A DNA stretch of 64,000 nucleotides from Pristionchus mayeri (GCA_036245805.1 BTRK01000003.1:34489215-34553214), one strand, 5' to 3'. Numbered from the stretch's first letter, positions 10,890-23,286 are shown. The notes: generated by a model from the sequence alone, not told the origin. Numbers and translations are program-made.

Positions 10890-11500
10890 TTACTGGTCTT
10901 TTTTGTCCATGCACACGGGTTTGAAACCAACGAGCCAGTTGAGAATGCTCATAATATCGAAGCATTTGGGCAATAATTCACCGTCCAATGGTTCTTGTCG
11001 CCCGGTAATTAACACATCCAATATCAACCTTCCAGTAGGGAATGCATACAATATTGAAGTAAGATTAGGATCACGCCCATTATTATACCGTACAATAGTT
11101 TTTTTTCCTGTGGTGACTTGCAACTTTAATGCTTGCTTGCAGTTGCCTGCATCAACTCGACTGATTTGATGAAAATCAAAGTGCATAATTTCGCCATTCA
11201 AGATGGGCAAGTCTCGCAAGCACCCGATGTTTCCAAAGAAGTAAAGAACTGGGCGAGTATTAAATATAATTCATATTTTGACAATTTTGTTTCGCAAGAA
11301 TTTGTATGTTCATTATGCTAGCTCTTTCGCCGATACGTTTAGAGGGTGTAGAATGCGGCATTTATTACAAAGTTCTTGTGGATCTATTAATCAGTTTAGA
11401 TTCTACAATCACGAACATTCTGCTCAGTGCTAGGCAAAGACAGGCATGGAACACGGAGGTATGGAACTGTTTCAAACGGCCTTTAATAGATTCTAACTGA
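10890..11500 (-). pseudogene. unrecognised coding remnant, possibly F-box related
   Basis: Minus-strand frame of about 120 codons (11250 to 10890) with core GCLRDLPILNGEIMHFDFHQ, then ISRVDAGNCKQALKLQVTTG, ending MDKKDQ and a stop. A second copy at 8690-8970 shows it was once a repeated coding unit. Upstream at 11380-11460 a short minus frame (FHACLCLALSRMFVIVESKL) resembles the second half of an F-box, but this is weak. It may be a middle exon of the F-box family represented at 12.2-15.9 kb. I could not align it to that gene. Confidence 0.4.
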
Positions 11501-11509
11501 GAGAGTTAG

Positions 11510-12185
11510 GGAAATTATATAAAAAAACATCATCACTCTACACTCTATTTGCAACTCGACCGGTTGAGAGAGTTTTTAAGGAATTAAATAGTATGAATTA
11601 AATTATAAGCATTATTTTACATTTATGATAATAATGCTCAAACATTCAGGAATCGCCTTGCCCACATCTGACTGCGCCGCATGTTTGAAGTAAATGTCGA
11701 TTTTCGATTTTGCCCAGAAGTGCAAGAAAATAAATAGAATATTCGATATCGACAAAAATGGTATGCATTTAACTCCTTTCTTTGATCCAATCCATCCAGA
11801 CACAGTTTGATAAAAGCGAGAACTCGCACTAGCACTAGTGATGAGATCAAGAGGAGGAGTGAATAAATTGCAGGGATCTCATTGCACGGAAGACGACAGA
11901 TGGATACATCGGTAAATCTACATGTGACATGTACATCGAAGTGTACATCGCAGACTTAACATATTGAAAAACATGCACTTCTCGAATTGCTAATAATATC
12001 CATTTTATTTACGCTGCTCTATTAAATACACGAATTGCAATATGAATATGTATAAATTAAAAGTGATCCCCACGTTCTCGCCTCCCAATTCATTCCATAT
12101 TTATTCACACAATCAACAAGTGTTTAACTTGAAATGTTTAGTTGATTTGTTGATAATAATTGTATAATCGATTAACGTAGTGATC
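11510..12185. other. no gene seen; 3' flank of F-box gene
   Basis: AT-rich intergenic sequence downstream of the F-box gene stop. No coding or repeats recognised. Confidence 0.4.
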
Positions 12186-12191
12186 GTGATT

Positions 12192-15100
12192 TCATTGGAT
12201 AGCTGAGAATTTCATTGAGAAAGTCAGGGGAAAATGATAGTGACAGAGGTAAATTGAGCATTGAATTTCGATGTCTTCTTTCGTGACCAGCCACTGTGTT
12301 GTCCCCTCCTGTGTCGTATTGACGCTTTCAACAACGAACTGCAAAGCAGTATTCAAGTAAAAAATCAGCCCAAAATTCAAGTTAAACGACAGTAGCTCAG
12401 CTCTTGGAGATTTAGAAGTTGCATATCATTAAATTTGCCAAAAAACCCGTAGCGTTATTTCCGCGCGAGCCTGATCATGGCAAAATAAGTGAGAGAGTAC
12501 ACTAACAGAAAGAGTGGGCGTGATCAGGCACGCGCGCAAATTCAAATACTTTCATGGATGTAGGGTAACTTTAAAGTCATACCTCATCTTTGAGGGTGTA
12601 TAGGCGCAAGTCGTGGTATCGTGTGATACGCATTTCCCAATGAACGGACGTCTTGAAGGGCATTCCGAAGCGCATCTGAAAAAAAACTCAAAACTCATAG
12701 CTAAGCGTCAATTATGCATTAATTAGCACGGCTGCCCCCGCCTTCTGCGGGGGTATCATGATATATAGATGTCAAATCGCTCATCACATCACTTCTTTAG
12801 TATCGTCCTCTTCTCGATCCGATAGATTTAGTAATCCGAAGAGAAGGATATATCACGTAGTATTGGTTATGCAAATTGAGCAAGTTACCCTTATTAAGTG
12901 AACGAGATCTCGATCGTCCAGTTTGATGCTTCCCAATCTGAACACTTCAAATCGACAGAGAATGGGAAAGAAAGAGATCGGAGCAGGCTGGTCGTCAATC
13001 TGAAGGGGGCAAGATATAATAATTCAATGGAATCAATTAAATCAGTCATATTCCACTGGAGTCTGGTATGCTGATCGTTTGGTTAAGGAACCGTGAATGT
13101 AAATATACCGGTGATAAACTAATTCCGGTCCTGATAATGTTAATGTTTTGGCAAATTCGAAAAAAATAATAATACACGTTTGAACCTGTATTCCGAATGT
13201 TATAATTTTGTTGTATTCGGTGATGCTGAGGGCGCAATTTTCGGAACCGCTTGAAAATGCGTCAAGAAATGCATCCATGCATAATATAAATACGGCAGTA
13301 TCTACATTTTCTTCAGCGCGATTTGGAATTTCAACCGATAATCTTCTTATCTTGGTATCGATAATAAGATCTTTAATTCTGAAATTGTATTTCATGTTAG
13401 AAATATGGGTATGATACAGTAGTTCAACTTGAAAACTTGAAAAACACATACATTTGTAGCCCTAAAAGATGTCTAAAAGAGCAAGCTCTGAATAGCACAT
13501 CCTTACTTTCCGATACTTTTCGGTGAATGTGTTGTGATAATTTTGAATGAATTCGTTGTCAATGTTGACCTAAATAAACGTCATTTACTTTATGTTTAAA
13601 TACTTTTCATTATTCCAATTCATACAACTAACTTTGTGCAGGACAATGTTATTGTAATTGTAACTGCTGTTGATGGATTTAATGCAGTCGAAAAGCTCAA
13701 TGTCTAGAGGACGAGTGGTATTGTCTTGCTTGAGTTCGAGTTGTTTAAACTACAAAAAAATGTTTTAGTTGCAAAACAAATTGTTGTCAAGTGTTGTAAC
13801 GAAAACTGTGCAATGTTACAGGGCACGCATAATGAAGATAAACTTTTCTTGCGATCCCTAGTCACTTACCTGCTTGTCGACGAATCGAGTGGCGGCCAAT
13901 TTTCTGCTTTCTCTAATTGCACCGGAATTCAGTGAGAACTTTGCTGTATACACTAAAGTTGGACCGCGTGCGACATCAAATGAATCGAGATATAGTGCAC
14001 ACCCGCGCATGTCCTGCGATTTGTATTATATTTTTAAAATGTATAATACACACAACATTGAAACAACAATTACCTGAGTGATGGATAAAGTTTGATACGA
14101 ATTTATGAGCTTCGTACAATCCCTGTTCTGCGAAATCTCATGCAGTATCTTGTTCGCGAAAATTACTTCGTGACAATCTCTGTAAATTATGACATTTTCA
14201 CTCAGATAGAGCGCATTAATCTGCTCTGGTGAAACAGTGATGTGGTTTAAGTTGCTTGAAATGGTAAATGTGCGCCCTGGGAATGCGCGTGCCCGTCATA
14301 CACATAACAATCGATGCCAATTGTTGCTATATACTCGTCGGGGTGATTCAGCACGCTGACTCCACTCACATTCTATTATAAAACATACAAACAATGGTAT
14401 ACCTGCCCACATGACGGAACACTTCGAGCAGGCAATCGTCGGGAAGAACGGAGAAATAGTCCTGCAATTACAAAGCCAGATTATTAGGTTGAACAGAAAG
14501 TCTTTATAAACTGTTTTGCTGGATCACTGCTCAGTGCACGAGACCTTTGGTGTACCCTCGCCTCTAGTGAATAAAACATGACAAAGGGACTATGTGGTCA
14601 ACAACTCCCCATTCCACGCCTTTCATTCTGCCACTAGTAAGATCACGATGTTTGTTCACACGGCCTTGCACATCCGCAACGTTCTGTTATTCGTATTCCT
14701 CTCTCACACTACAATGAAGGAATAGGAACGTCAGTTGGCTGAAGTGTACGATTCATATTCCCCTCACTACCAGACCATGCGCAATTGGTATCAACTCTTC
14801 GAGAAGGGGGGCTTTTCCATGGATGATCATGACCGGTCTGGGAGGCCACCCGAGCTGGATTTGGATGCGCTACGGATCGTAGTGGAATTGGATCCTTTCC
14901 AAATACCCGCGACATGGCAGCCACACTTGGGGTATCGCAAAGCACCATCGTAAAATGATTGGTCTCCATTGGCAAGAAGAAGAAGCTAGGCCGTTTCATA
15001 CCCCACAAATTGACCCAAGACCAGTTTGACCACCGTGTCGACGATTCCCTTTCTCTACTCTCTTCACGCTGGAGATCGAAGGTTGGACCGTCTCATAACA

Positions 15101-15915
15101 GGGGTCGAGAAGTGGGTCTGCTATGAGAATCACCATAGGAGGGCACAGTGGGTGGATGCCAATGAGACCCCACAGGACGTCGCAAAGCCTGACCTTCACC
15201 CTATGAAAATCTTGCTCTCTGCCTGGTGGAAAGTGGATGGCCCGATTTACTGGGAGCTCCTACCCGAGAAGCGGATAATTACTGGATATGTCTACACTAA
15301 ACAACTACGGAATCTGAAGAAGAAATTCGCACAATCTGCCCTGAACGGCAAGAAAGTGTATTATCAACACGATAACGCCCGACCCCATGTTGCACGGCAG
15401 GTCAAGCAGGAGCTGTCCAAATATGGCTGGATGGTTCTCCCTCATACACCGTATTCTCCTGACTTGGCCCCTTCGGATTATTGGTTGTTCTCGGATCTGA
15501 CCCGTCATCTCGATCAGAGATCCTTCACTTCCCGTGGGGCGATCGAGGCCGCACTCAAGCAATATTTTGATTCGTGCCGAGATGGGTTCAACAAGGAGGG
15601 AATCCATAAGTTGCCTGAACGTTGGACATTTGTTGAAGATAACAATGGTGCATACGTTTGATTTCGCTCTTGCGCTTTATTGTCAGAAGAAGGGAAATAA
15701 AAAGTTTATAAAGACTTTCTGTTCAACCTAATATTTATAAGATATATTTATGAAAAAAGAATAGTCTATGCCGAAATATGTCTGATGACAGATATATGCA
15801 GGGAATTCCAGTAGTTGAAAACAAAAATATTACTCCCTATATATTTTACCTTCTCTTCGACATCTGATTCTGCATCGGCCGGTTTGCTTCTCTTCGGTTT
15901 GGGCTCGGAATCCAT
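12192..15915 (-). CDS. F-box domain protein
   Basis: Start ATG at 15915. Exons: 15850-15915, 14403-14461, 14074-14355, 13870-14013, 13633-13749, 13507-13569, 13186-13378, 12889-12999, 12583-12675, 12192-12338. Most junctions agree in phase. Exon 1 is a charged leader (MDSEPKPKRSKPADAESD). Exon 2 is the F-box core, FSVLPDDCLLEVFRHVG, which in this family binds Skp1 in SCF ubiquitin ligases. The remaining roughly 330 residues should recruit the substrate but match no domain I know. Exon 3 needs a one-base frameshift near 14300 to pass from GIDCYVYDG to FPGRTFTISSNL, and the junction before 13378 does not match in phase. It may be a pseudogene, or these may be sequence errors. Intron 1 holds a complete mariner (14484-15731). 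Confidence 0.7.
12461..12539. repeat. small imperfect hairpin in an F-box gene intron
   Basis: GCGCGAGCCTGATCATG at 12461 is mirrored by CGTGATCAGGCACGCGCG near 12519-12537, with a loop of about 43 bp, inside the last intron of the F-box gene. Confidence 0.55.
12728..12754. repeat. GC-rich hairpin in an F-box gene intron
   Basis: GCCCCCGC-CTTCT-GCGGGGGT forms a short, near-perfect stem in otherwise AT-rich intron sequence. No poly-T tract or gene context points to a terminator. Confidence 0.4.
14484..15731 (+). mobile_element. mariner element, subfamily 2
   Basis: Ends TTAGGTTGAACAGAAAGTCT and complement, TA at 14482-14483 and 15732-15733, 1,248 bp. It lies inside intron 1 of the F-box gene in antisense orientation. 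Its TIR differs from the 4952/34546/38788 subfamily. Confidence 0.93.
14655..15661 (+). pseudogene. mariner transposase, lightly decayed
   Basis: N-terminus near 14655 (TALHIRNVLLFVFLSHTTMK) with an early stop, then QTMRNWYQLFEKGGFSMDDH and a frameshift near 14905. The next 211-codon frame to 15661 holds the catalytic core: TGVEKWVCYEN (first Asp of TGDEKW replaced by Val), YYQHDNARPH (second Asp) and YSPDLAPSDYWLF (third Asp, DD34D spacing). The C-terminus LPERWTFVEDNN is intact. Loss of the first catalytic Asp plus frame damage means it cannot cut DNA by itself. Confidence 0.9.
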
Positions 15916-15919
15916 CTTA

Positions 15920-16260
15920 GATTGGAACATTCAGGACAAGGTAACGATAGCGATAACGATAATGAATAAAATGAAATATTCACATCATGTATACAATTAT
16001 ACTAGGATAACCAACAATTTAGGAGGAGTGACAACGCGGGTGGTTGCAATCAAAAGAGGGCGCGAAAGAAATGCAGACTCGGACTCAACGCATTGTATTT
16101 CTTTGTTCATTCCAAATACACTAGAAATCGTACATGGAATTGTTTTGCAGCAATTGAGAAAGAACATAAGGCGCAGATATAAAAAAATAGGAAAATAATC
16201 AATCAATATTACCTATCCCAAGCCACAAATGTGCGAAAAATGTATAATAGGTCTAATTGT
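15920..16260. other. 5' flank of F-box gene, no gene seen
   Basis: Sequence upstream of the F-box ATG, between it and the next minus-strand gene. Plausible promoter region, but no motif was identified. Confidence 0.35.
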
Positions 16261-16273
16261 ATGCAGTTGAATG

Positions 16274-16325
16274 CCTAGCTAATAAGCTGTAAACATAATC
16301 CTAGCTAATAAGCTGTAAACATAAC
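16274..16325 (+). repeat. 26-bp tandem duplication
   Basis: CCTAGCTAATAAGCTGTAAA plus six bases is repeated head to tail with a single difference at the last base, just downstream of the minus-strand gene stop at 16343. Confidence 0.9.
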
Positions 16326-16342
16326 TCGCATTGAAATCGTTA

Positions 16343-17850
16343 CTAATCATGGTTGAAGGGAGGATATACTGCAATCCGATGTTTTGCGATTCTATCCACT
16401 TCCTTGTACAATTGCACTAGATCGACGTCGCCATTGTGCAATGCGAATAGAATCTCGCCTTTTCGTAGTAACTCCGTCGCGTTCGAATCAAAGCTCCACC
16501 TGCGAAACTGTTATGCTCTTATGATTATGTGTTTTCTTCCTCGACTTCGGAATGGTAAACTTTGCCCTTTGTATAGTAGTAAGATGTGATTTTTTCATTG
16601 AAAAACTCACCATTTCGTCCTGTCAACCACTCGCACTCCTGTGGAATTGGCAAGAGTGCCCGCGGTGTAGGCATCGTCGACCTGTATTGACAAATTTTAT
16701 TCGGCAGATATAAAGAGCACGCCAATAATACACCAATAATCCGTCATTGGATGACAAATGCAAGCATTGTTAGTGTTATTCAAGAAAGATGAAGCAGAAA
16801 AACGGCTCACGTTGTGCACTTCCCGTGGTAGATTACTCTTCCCAGCAGCGCATGTACTGTCTTCACACTGATAATTTGATTATCATTCTTTGCAATACCA
16901 GTTTCATTTGCAATACGAGACGAAAGAGGTATAAGACGATAAAGATTGACATATTGTATCCGATCATTGTAATTTGATCAATAGAGAAGGAAACGGGAAC
17001 GCGAGTTCTTACTTGAGAATGACGCACTTCCGCTTACGTTGGGTTGGAAGCTCTCGAACGGGTACGTACTGTAGGGCACATGCCTGAGGTAAGATACTTC
17101 ATGAACCGAGTGCAAGGCAGTTCCAACTAATACACTGCGGCATCTAACAATGTCCTCGTAGCCCGTGTAGACAAATTATGTCCAATCTTGATTAGGGTTT
17201 TTCTTATTTGTTATGTGTGGATTGACTAGGCCAGATAGCAGGATAGTACAATAATTAGGCTACTTCCAGTTACCATTTGCTTGTATTATCTCTCAACACC
17301 GGCATGCCGATCCATCGAACGCCGTAGATTGCATTAGATTGAATGGAGGATAGACGATGTGAGAGCAAACTGAAGCATCGATCAACTACAGTATCGATTA
17401 CGGCAATCACGTTATCACTGATTCCCTGCTTCAGATTATTTCAGTCCAACTTATGTCGGGCTTTACAGGACTGGGAAATAAATGTTGTCGATCAAATATC
17501 ATCGAATCAGAAAGCGTTTACCGCAGGTTGATGGCGATGTCGTCGTCCAGTTTGACTACCGTTGTCGTCGAGGGGCACTGCGTGGCGACGAATCGCATCC
17601 GGAAGAGAGCCTGGAAGAGTTGCGTTGTGATCGAGGAAGGTCGACCAAATTGTGTCCTGGTCTGTATGAAGTTCATTCAGTTCATTCTATGAACTACTAT
17701 CTCAGTCATGACTGGACCAAACTGGTGATGAGAAAACGGTGATACAGATATTGCATGGTACATTTTCCTGAAATTCACGATAAACCTTGATGGTCATGTT
17801 GACGTACGAGTCCACAAAGTCTCCGATGACGACGTCCAGGTCTGGTGAGA
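16343..17850 (-). CDS. unrecognised multi-exon gene
   Basis: Supported exons on the minus strand: part ending near 17788 (LSPDLDVVIGDFVDSYVNMT, donor AAG/GTTTAT), about 17530-17660 (FGRPSSITTQLFQALFRMRF), about 17302-17437 (GISDNVIAVIDTVVDRCFSL), 17013-17083 (ACALQYVPVRELPTQRKRKC), 16811-16867, 16611-16681, and the last 16343-16499 (LLRKGEILFALHNGDVDLVQ, stop 16343-16345). The last three junctions are in phase. Those further upstream are not all resolved, so an exon may be missing. No domain is recognised. Start codon not identified. It lies in the same orientation as the F-box gene, about 430 bp upstream of its ATG. Confidence 0.5.
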
Positions 17851-17869
17851 GTCGAAGATTGAGGGCTTC

Positions 17870-18320
17870 ACTTCAAGAGTGTACCGAAAAAAATAGAACC
17901 TGTTCTAGCCGGTCGCGTATCGTATGTTGTTCACTCTCTTATCGCATTACTCTTATCGACTACCGTATACCTTATGATTAGATTGTTCACGTCCATGACT
18001 CACATAGATTCTAGATACTGAAGTGTTGGAAATCATTTGTTGGAAAAACTTTTATGTTCATGATTTCCAAAAAAAATTTAACCTTTGCGAAATTTATATA
18101 TCCGATGTAATGTGTGGATGTTTTAGTGATTTTTCTGGATTTTCTCATTGTATTTCCAACAACTATATCATTTTCTAACCTGCAACACGTGCGTGGTCTT
18201 TTTGATACTCCGAACTTCCCAAAGCGATTCAATCATCCCAACGAATTTACGTCTTCCGTACGATTACCAACAACTTCCTATTAATGAATAATTCGCGTTT
18301 TCTGCTCTCACTCGTTATGT
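17870..18320. repeat. non-coding segment duplicated at 21145-21570
   Basis: Patches shared in the same order and orientation: TCAAGAGTGTACCGAAA... GAACCTGTTCTAGCCGGTC here and TCAAGTGTGTACCGGAAA... GAACCTGCTCTGGCCGGTC at 21147. Also CCATGACTCAC, and ACTTCCTAT-TAATGAATAAT against ACTTCCTATCCGTGAATAAT. Identity is moderate, so the duplication is old. Confidence 0.55.
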
Positions 18321-18613
18321 ATTAGGTTATGTATTAGGTAACATATTTTCTGAAAGGGTATACGTTATACTTCTCATACATTAGTATGGGTAGGTTTCGT
18401 GAATTTTGCCAGCAAATATCCAGTAAAATACATTTAATGAAAAATTTTGAGAATCAATTGCAATTGTGTTCATCATCATTTATTGCGTTAATCGCGATAT
18501 CGGATTGATTGAAATGTATGCATGTAAAGTACAAGCATACCTCTAAACACTGCTATGTTTGTTAGTCATTGTGATTTGGGACAAGATAATTATGATAGTT
18601 CAAAGTACGGACA

Positions 18614-18650
18614 CAAAAAACCGCAAGACTTTTGCAACAACCTAATACCT
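18614..18650. repeat. solo mariner-like terminus
   Basis: CCGCAAGACTTTTGCAACAA followed by CCTAATA has the form of a mariner right end (compare ...CAACCTAATA of the complete copies). No partner end was seen nearby, so it is probably a truncated relic. Confidence 0.45.
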
Positions 18651-18907
18651 TCTCAGAACAAAGTCTACTAGTCGGTAAATTGTCACTTGCTTCTACAATC
18701 TTATATTTGTTGTCGTGACGCAGCTAGGGTGCGCAGCATGGAGTTGAACGAAATAAATACGATCACTCGGACTCCTCCCTAACGAGCTGATCCGAGGCAT
18801 CGACACTCACGTGTATTGTCGTTCTTGGTCTCTCCGTTAGCGTTGTGCTTCAATAAATTCCCCTATGCCACTCATCCGTGTTCTTCATTAAATTGACTGC
18901 TCATCAG

Positions 18908-21627
18908 ATGCTCTTCCTTCTCCTCTTCTCCTTCGGAATCTCAATCGTCGCTCCGCTCTCCGACAGACAACAGAAAATGAAGAAGATATTTCCAGAAGAA
19001 TTCAGATTCATTTATAATCTCACTCGAATAGAGACGATATTCGAGGAGGAGGCTAAGAAGGTTGGCATATTTAATATGTAACCTATAAAACAAGATATGA
19101 ACTATTAGGGTGTCCGGAAAGTTCGTTCATTTTTTGTTTTTATTTTTTATTCAATACTTTACAATTCTCAGTGATCAATGTATGCTCCCATGTTTCCCTC
19201 ACTTCCTTCCAGCGATCGGGCAGAGTAGCGATTCCTCTCTCCCAGAAATCGGGAGTCCTCGAGATCATCCATTCCACGAAAGCCCTCACAACTTGATCTC
19301 GATCTTTGAACTTCTTCCCCTTGCAGAAGTCAGAGAGAGAGCGGAAACAGTGGAAGTCACAAGGAGAGAGGTCCGTTGAATACGGTGGGTGGGGAACCCT
19401 CTCGATATCCAGCTCGTCCATTTTCTTCTGAGTCAATTTCGCGCGATGAGGGCGAGCATTGTCCATCAAAAGAAGGATTTTGCCCTCGCTCACGAGACTG
19501 GGAGGGGTTCTATGGGCGACTTCTTCCAGTTGGTTGGAGAATAGGTCGGCAGTGATGTTGGTTCCAGGGGACAGGATCTCCCAGTAGATCGGACCGAGCA
19601 CGGAGAAGTAAAAGCAGATGAGTTCCTTCTTTCCATGCTCTCCCTTCTTCGGGACTGGCTTGGGCTTCTTATCCGTATCGACCCACTGTAGTGTCCTCTC
19701 AGGGTTATCGTAGGCGATCCACTTCTCATCTGCGGCGACAATTGAATTAACCCATCCAAGATTTGATCTGCGATGGAGCAATTCATGACAGATCTCGACA
19801 CGGTTTTTCAGTTTTGCCGGAGAGAGATCATGGGGAACCACTTGTGGGAGCTTGGGCTTCTTTCCCACTCGATGAAGGATATCGGACACCGTCGATTTAG
19901 GAGTGTCAGTCTCTCTCTTCAAATCGCGCACACTGGCTTTGGGCTTCCTCTACAGAGTGCTGAGGACAAGAGACTGATCGAGGGTCGGAGGGCGTCCAGA
20001 ACGGGGATGATCTTCGACACTATAGTCTCCGTTCTTGAAGCGAGAGAACCACTTCTGCAGAAACGAAGGGAGGGGGCATCGTCACCTTCAGATTGGGCAA
20101 GGGCTGAATGGGCCTGTCTCACCGACTGGCCAAGGCGGTGATAATGTAGCAAGACTGCGCGGAGGTAAAGGTGAGTCTCCATCACGAAAATCGATGTAGA
20201 AACTAAGCGTTGGATTCAATCCTCTCACCACTTAGCGTCAGGATGATACAATACTTTGTTGACAAATAACATAGCGTGATTGCGAAATTCAATCACAAAC
20301 TGAGTTTTTACAAAGGCATGAACGAACTTTCCGGACACCCTAATATAATTAGAGACCGTAAGCTCCGCCCACTTGGAGGGAACACGAATTTGCACAAAAC
20401 CTGCGCCGATAAATGACGCCGCGAATACTTGACCATTTTATACGTGCAAGGCCGCGTTCGAAAGGTCTTGGGGTCCTTTATAACATATATCGGGCGCAGC
20501 TTGCAAACTTCAGTCTGAGTCGATTAAATTGGAAAAAGAAAGGTCATTAAGGCACTTGCAGGTGTTTTTGAATTATGCGCCGTACACTATTCATTATTTC
20601 GATTTTTTACAGTATTTCGATGCAAACTGCGAATTATAAAATTTTGTATTTTAATTGTCATTTTCGTTGATAGTACGATATTTCGAAAGAACGAAATTCC
20701 TATACGAGCTGGGTGATGTACCGCCAAGTAGCAACTGTATGTATTATCGGAACGCTTTAATCACAGTTCGTTCGATTTCCAGTTTTCTTTCAAAACTTCG
20801 TTTTCGCTGTCTTATTATTGTTTTTTGTGTGTTTGAGTAGAAATTAAAGATATTTAGCATCCATTTCGACGCGTTTTGATCCCATCGTTGCTTTGCTCGA
20901 ATGCATAATCGTTGTTTTCATGTTGCGACTCATGAGTGATGGAGTCCGCGACACGGATGTCACCATCAGGCGACTTCTCGAGCTCAGGGAGGCGACCAAG
21001 AGCGACAAGGTAATAGCTACACGTCTTCAATGTTTTATCTTGGTATCATGTGTAAAAATATGCATTAACAATTCTATCCGGCACTGTTTTAAATGGTCAA
21101 GTATACGGTAGTTTGGAAGAGTCATAGTGGTTAATTCGCTCCAATTCAAGTGTGTACCGGAAATGGAACCTGCTCTGGCCGGTCACACGTATCAAATATA
21201 GAGCGTATCAAATTCTTTTAATCATTCTTCGTGATTACCGTACTCAATGACTACACTGTGCCCATGACTCACTCACCTTTTAACTACTGTAGATTTGGAA
21301 AATTTCGGATCGAATACATTGAAATTGCCTTAAAACTGTAGTGTTTTCAGAAGGTACTTGTTCTGATATGTTATGTGCTTGAGATGCGCGCTATAGAGGG
21401 AGCCCGGAAGGACATTCAGTTGATATTACTTTACAATAACTACCTCGGATTTCACGTCATGCGCGTGATTTCACTTAGTGTACATCCCTCAAATCGTACC
21501 AATTAATGCACGATTATCAATCACTTCCTATCCGTGAATAATGAGCTTTCTTTCACTTTCTTTTTCGCTGTTCATTTTCTCTTCCTTTCAGTGTCACTAC
21601 TCAGAACTAAAATATCGTCAAAGATGA
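18908..21627 (+). CDS. small secreted protein, unrecognised
   Basis: Exon 1 18908-19060 starts with a clear signal peptide (MLFLLLFSFGISIVAPLS) and continues charged (IYNLTRIETIFEEEAKK, donor AAG/GTTGGC). Exon 2 20674-20727 (YDISKERNSYTSWVMYRQ) joins in phase. Exon 3 ends at 21009 (VTIRRLLELREATKSDK). Its acceptor, near 20935, is uncertain. Exon 4 21592-21627 (CHYSELKYRQR, stop) joins in phase. Predicted about 105 residues, secreted, helical, function unknown. Intron 1 contains the mariner at 19105-20343. Only the donor, acceptor and phase logic supports joining these exons. Confidence 0.45.
19105..20343 (-). mobile_element. mariner element, subfamily 3
   Basis: Ends TTAGGGTGTCCGGAAAGTTC and complement, TA at 19103-19104 and 20344-20345, 1,239 bp. 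The transposase runs on the minus strand. TIR and protein differ from the other mariners in the window. Confidence 0.94.
19140..20185 (-). pseudogene. mariner transposase, catalytic core intact
   Basis: The 263-codon frame 19931-19140 holds the full DD34D triad: VAADEKWIAYDN, LLLMDNARPH and YSTDLSPCDFHCF, with 34 residues between the second and third Asp. The C-terminus is complete. The N-terminal DNA-binding part (METHLYLRAVLLHYHRLGQS from 20182) is separated from it by a frameshift near 20070 and a TAG codon near 19951, after FLQKWFSRFKNGDYSVEDH. It is the best preserved transposase here and recently active in evolutionary terms, but it is not intact as read. Confidence 0.92.
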
Positions 21628-21639
21628 CTTCTCTCACCT

Positions 21640-22130
21640 CGGAAGTCCCAGTCTTCAAAACGAGTTGTACAATGTCATTGTTAAAATATTGAACCACATT
21701 CTTGCAGGTGTTGAAATTCCACTGGGCAGCAGTGTTGCTCTGCCAGATAGGATCACAATCAATAACTCGACCGAGGTCACTATTATTCCTTCTTTTTATG
21801 CATTGTCTATTCTGGATATTGCGGGAAACTCAAACGTACTTGCTGTTTCGTAGTCAGATGAGATGAGTTACGTTATTCTGAGCGCGAATATCGAATACAT
21901 CTCGCAACCAGGAAAATTCGGCGCTCTCAATTTGATACTGTAGCGAATTTACCCCGAGAACGAGGGGGTTATTAAGTAGAGCGAGTGGAGCATAACTGAA
22001 CCAGTTACGACCCTTCGCCCTCAGTGAAAGTATGCAAATTGTCTCCGTTACGTCTGTGGAACTTCGGACAAATTTATATCTCATCGGGTAAGTGTCATCT
22101 ACAATATTCCATATTCACACTGTCACTAGG
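21640..22130. other. possible coding, not resolved
   Basis: Plus-strand pieces VEIPLGSSVALPDRITINNS (near 21711-21775, acceptor TTGCAG) and SDEMSYVILSANIEYISQPG (near 21853) have splice-like edges. A minus frame over 21854-22084 is also open. They could be upstream exons of the BTB gene, but I could not join them in phase. Confidence 0.3.
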
Positions 22131-23286
22131 GTGATTGAACATTCCCCGGAGCACCCCTTTAATTATGTGATTATCTTTGTCTGATAATTAGGGTATTGGA
22201 TAGTCCACTCGATGTGCTAATCCTAGTAGTGATTGGAATGCCAGCATTAGAGGAAAATCATGCATTTCAGAGATGTACGGCGGAGACAAACCGTCTGACC
22301 ATAGGGAAACCTTGTGATGTAACTCTCTGCATTGCTGACAAGAAGTTAGATGCACACAGGGTAAGACAGCCAAAATAAGGCCAATAATATACTCAAAATA
22401 AAGCGTCAATGTATTTAGGCAATGACATGTGCCCTTCCTCTATCCGGTCTTTCTAAAGGATAAATCTGCAACCATCGATCTTTCCTCATTTTTCTCGAGT
22501 AAATTTAACAATGTGTAATAATAATGTCTAGTAATTCAGCTTCCGACTTCAATTCATTCTCGAGCCTTATTAGCTACAAATACAACGGGAGCTTGGCTAA
22601 AACGAAAGGGAATGCTCAAAATCTCATGAAAGTGGCATGCAAGTTGTTGATTGTGAGTAATTTATTTATTGTTATCGAACTATTAAAGAAGAAATCCTGG
22701 GATGGGAAGAACAGGTTCACTAGTTACTATGAGACATCAGGCTCTTGCCGTGGATGAATGTGCCGTGTTCTTGCGAAAACGTCTGAGTATCGATAATGCC
22801 GCATCTCTTCTTGCCTTCACCACTTCGATCAAATGCTTCAAATTGACAGATGCCGTTCTTAGATTCGTTGATGTAAGCGTGTTTGTATCTCTCATGCACA
22901 CGTATATCTGGGGTTGTTTGGAAATAGTCTGTAATTTCAGAAGAACTTCGTTCCCGTCTCTCTCACTCCTGAATTTTGCGAGTTGCCATTCCCTGATCTG
23001 TGTCTAATTATTATGAGGGATTCGCTCAATGTCGACTGTGAGAGCCAAGTCAGTCAATGCAGTAGAGGAGTGATATCACGATCTGTTCATTGTAAATAAC
23101 TCTCGCCGTTTGGCCGGTTCTAGTATCTTCGAGGAATGAGTAGTCCGGGAGAAGTTGAACAGAGCTGTGTCATAAGAGTGACTATCTGAGAGAACTGACC
23201 AGAGGCCGTACAGCGAAAAATAAAGTTCTGATTTTAAGATGCCCCTAGGGGCAACTTTTCACGTAGAGTTCGAAAATCGACCTTAG

